Source: Diaminobutyricimonas sp. LJ205
GTDB lineage: Bacteria > Actinomycetota > Actinomycetes > Actinomycetales > Microbacteriaceae
Reading direction: 5' to 3'
DNA: 64,000 bases
Assembly (NCBI RefSeq): GCF_009755725.1
Contig: NZ_CP046619.1
Location: forward strand, 2,790,001-2,854,000
Shown here: positions 62,437 to 64,000 of the stretch, in pieces
Position numbering within the stretch: position 1 is the stretch's first letter
Layout of the letters: each line of letters opens with the position of its first letter
The notes under the pieces: generated by a model
What the model was told of the DNA's origin: nothing
Database searches by the model: none
The model's input: the letters and a program-made list of their open reading frames with translations, nothing else
Translations under genes and position numbers: made by a program

Positions 62437-63353
62437 TGACTACCGATGAGTTCGCATGGCTTCCTGATGTCGCCAAGCGAGTGGGATTTGGCGGTGCCCT
62501 CCCACCCGTGAAGAGGCACGACGGCGACGACCGTCACCTGAGTGCGCTCATATGGGGAAGCGGAAGCCACCCAGCGGAAACAGTGTTCTTGCACGGCGGT
62601 GGTCAAAATGCCCACACATGGGACCCAGTCATAGTTGCGCTCGACAAGCCGTCTGTCGCGATCGATCTGCCGGGTCACGGTAGGTCGGCGTGGCGCGTCG
62701 ACCACGACTACGGCCCGAGCGCCAACGCCAGCGCGGTCATTCGGCTGCTTGATGAACTTGCGATTACGCCGAAGGTGCTTGTGGGGATGTCATTGGGGGG
62801 GCTTACTGGAATTCAGCTCGCTGTGCAGCGCCCCGACCTCGTTCCCCAGCTGGTTCTGGTGGATGTGACACCGAACTCTGGGATTCGCGTGCGTAACCTT
62901 GGCAAGAGACGGCCCAGTTCGCTCTCCCTGCTGAATGGTCCAGTATCCTTCCCCTCGTTTGACGCGATGCTCGAACACGCGCAAAACCTTAGCCGCGGGC
63001 CGGCCCGGCCGTCTCTGTACTCCGCAGTCTGGCACAACGCTGTCGAGGGTGATGACGGGCGCTGGCGCTGGCGCTCAGATTTGCATGGGGGCCCGGGTTC
63101 CTGGTCGCCGACTGACCACAGCGGGATGTGGCCGCTGCTTAGCCTCGTTCAGGCCAGATTGACATTGGTGGTCGGCCGGTCGGGCATCGTCACTCACGGC
63201 GACATCAGACAAGTTCGCGATCGCTGCCCCGAAGTCAGAGTTATCCATCTGGACAGCTCCGCACACTCCTTGCAGAGCTCACGGCCCATCGAGGTCGCCG
63301 ACATAGTCCGAGCGGCGTGGGAATCGGCGCGCAAGGGCTCAAGGCTGCCCTGA
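62436..63353 (+). CDS. Alpha/beta hydrolase
   Basis: 305 residues with the alpha/beta hydrolase fold: oxyanion region FLHGGGQNAHTWDPVI (from about 51), DLPGHGRSAW, nucleophile S119 in VGMSLGGLTGIQLA, and the late histidine in DSSAHSLQS. It lacks clues to a specific ester or C-C substrate. GTG 62436 overlaps the TAG of the preceding gene (TAGTG), so the two are cotranslated. The unit may degrade an imported ester or amide. Confidence 0.87.
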   Translation: MTTDEFAWLPDVAKRVGFGGALPPVKRHDGDDRHLSALIWGSGSHPAETVFLHGGGQNAHTWDPVIVALDKPSVAIDLPGHGRSAWRVDHDYGPSANASAVIRLLDELAITPKVLVGMSLGGLTGIQLAVQRPDLVPQLVLVDVTPNSGIRVRNLGKRRPSSLSLLNGPVSFPSFDAMLEHAQNLSRGPARPSLYSAVWHNAVEGDDGRWRWRSDLHGGPGSWSPTDHSGMWPLLSLVQARLTLVVGRSGIVTHGDIRQVRDRCPEVRVIHLDSSAHSLQSSRPIEVADIVRAAWESARKGSRLP

Positions 63354-63419
63354 AATTCCACGGCGCGTTCGCCTGCATCACCGGCCGCGTACTCGTTCGG
63401 GAGGTCCGAAAAGCCTGCT

Positions 63420-64000
63420 CTAGCTGTACGCGCGGAGAAGAGCGCGCCCGATGATCATCTTCTGGATATCAGAAGTACCTTCGCCGATCAGCATGAATGC
63501 CGCCTCGCGGTACAAACGCTCAATCTCAAACTCCTTGGAGTAGCCATATCCGCCGTGGATACGGAACGAGGCCTCCACGACCTCGTTGCAATACTCCGAG
63601 GCGAGCATCTTGGCCATACCCGCTTCCACGTCGTTGCGCTCGCCGGCATCCTTCTTCCGTGCGGCTCGAACGACCATTGCATGCGCGGCTTCGACTTTGG
63701 TTGCCATCTCCGCCAATCGAAACAAAATGGCTTGGTGATCGGCGATCCGCTTTCCGAAGGTCTCACGCTGCTGGGCGTACTCGATCGCAAGCTCAAAAGC
63801 CCGGTTGGCGATGCCAACGGCGCGCCCGCCGACATTGACCCGGCCAACCTCCACGCCGTCCATCATCTGGTAAAAACCACGGCCAGCGGCGCCCCCCAAG
63901 ATCTGATCCGAGGCGATGTTGTGGCCGTCGAGGACCAGCTCCGTTGTCTCCACCCCCTTGTAGCCCATTTTTTCGATCTTGCCTGGAACGGTGATGCCTT
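63420..64000 (-). CDS. Acyl-CoA dehydrogenase, C-terminal part (cut by window edge)
   Basis: The reading frame continues to the right edge (ITVPGKIEKMGYKGVETTELVLDG), so the first half lies outside. Visible are the middle-to-C-terminal domain VGRVNVGGRAVGIANRAFELAIEYAQQRETFGKRIADHQAILFRLAEMATKVEAA, FRIHGGYGYSKEFEIERLYREA and LIGEGTSDIQKMIIGRALL, with the glutamate of EGTS. The leucine operon nearby lacks an isovaleryl-CoA dehydrogenase, and this gene is a possible but unproven supplier of that step. Confidence 0.9.
   Translation of the reverse strand, partial: GITVPGKIEKMGYKGVETTELVLDGHNIASDQILGGAAGRGFYQMMDGVEVGRVNVGGRAVGIANRAFELAIEYAQQRETFGKRIADHQAILFRLAEMATKVEAAHAMVVRAARKKDAGERNDVEAGMAKMLASEYCNEVVEASFRIHGGYGYSKEFEIERLYREAAFMLIGEGTSDIQKMIIGRALLRAYS

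Overview
The window is high-GC, densely packed, operon-organised DNA with frequent 4-nt start/stop overlaps and GTG/TTG starts. Codon use and gene content (an NrtR-nadABC-cysteine desulfurase operon, many TetR regulators, acyl-CoA gene clusters, a biotin carboxylase/carboxyltransferase pair and BioY) suggest an actinobacterium, probably of the Microbacteriaceae/Micrococcales. No rRNA, tRNA, CRISPR array or insertion sequence was recognised.

Layout. 1-3482: a branched-chain-amino-acid-type (Liv) ABC importer cut by the left edge. 3968-11859: a complete beta-oxidation operon on the minus strand (hydratase/3-hydroxyacyl-CoA dehydrogenase fusion, acyl-CoA dehydrogenase, thiolase, EtfB, EtfA, a cytochrome-b membrane protein), divergent from a TetR gene at 11977 across a palindromic operator. 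12899-18376: NAD de novo synthesis (nrtR-nadA-nadB-nadC and a NifS-like desulfurase). 18741-29401: a NitT/TauT-type importer with a flavin 2-hydroxy-acid dehydrogenase and a ThDP enzyme, a CoA-transferase, a thiolase, an NTF2-like protein and two TetR regulators; several promoters here share an operator close to CAAACGNNCGTTTG. 29635-37543: a long acyl-CoA degradation operon (hydratases, thioesterase, SDR, MaoC, CoA ligase, a two-gene acyl-CoA dehydrogenase). 37540-42781: TetR plus a complete Liv importer. 42816-48339: a cyclase-family gene and, divergent from it, a nitronate monooxygenase-like gene leading into a second EtfB-EtfA-cytochrome b module. 48731-59249: a minus-strand leucine/branched-acid degradation set (BioY, acyl-CoA carboxylase beta and alpha, MaoC, CitE-like lyase, a third EtfB-EtfA-cytochrome b module, CoA-transferase A and B, thiolase remnant). 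59478-64000: MBL hydrolase, MFS exporter, isochorismatase-like and alpha/beta hydrolases, and an acyl-CoA dehydrogenase cut by the right edge.

How it fits together. Acyl-CoA substrates are imported, activated and oxidised by flavin dehydrogenases whose electrons go to ETF. The most striking element is the etfB-etfA-cytochrome b module, present three times and always beside acyl-CoA catabolic genes. No iron-sulfur ETF:quinone oxidoreductase is present in the window, so the cytochrome b protein is a good candidate for an alternative ETF-to-membrane electron conduit. Its long disordered N-terminal tail carries two or three copies of an RGLPRxxGGxPWPP motif that may dock ETF. Two of the modules form a 3403-bp inverted repeat that appears identical in sequence, around a 1.9-kb spacer. 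Its edges lie inside the first and last codons of the module, and the residual differences outside it are synonymous, which points to recent gene conversion between older copies.
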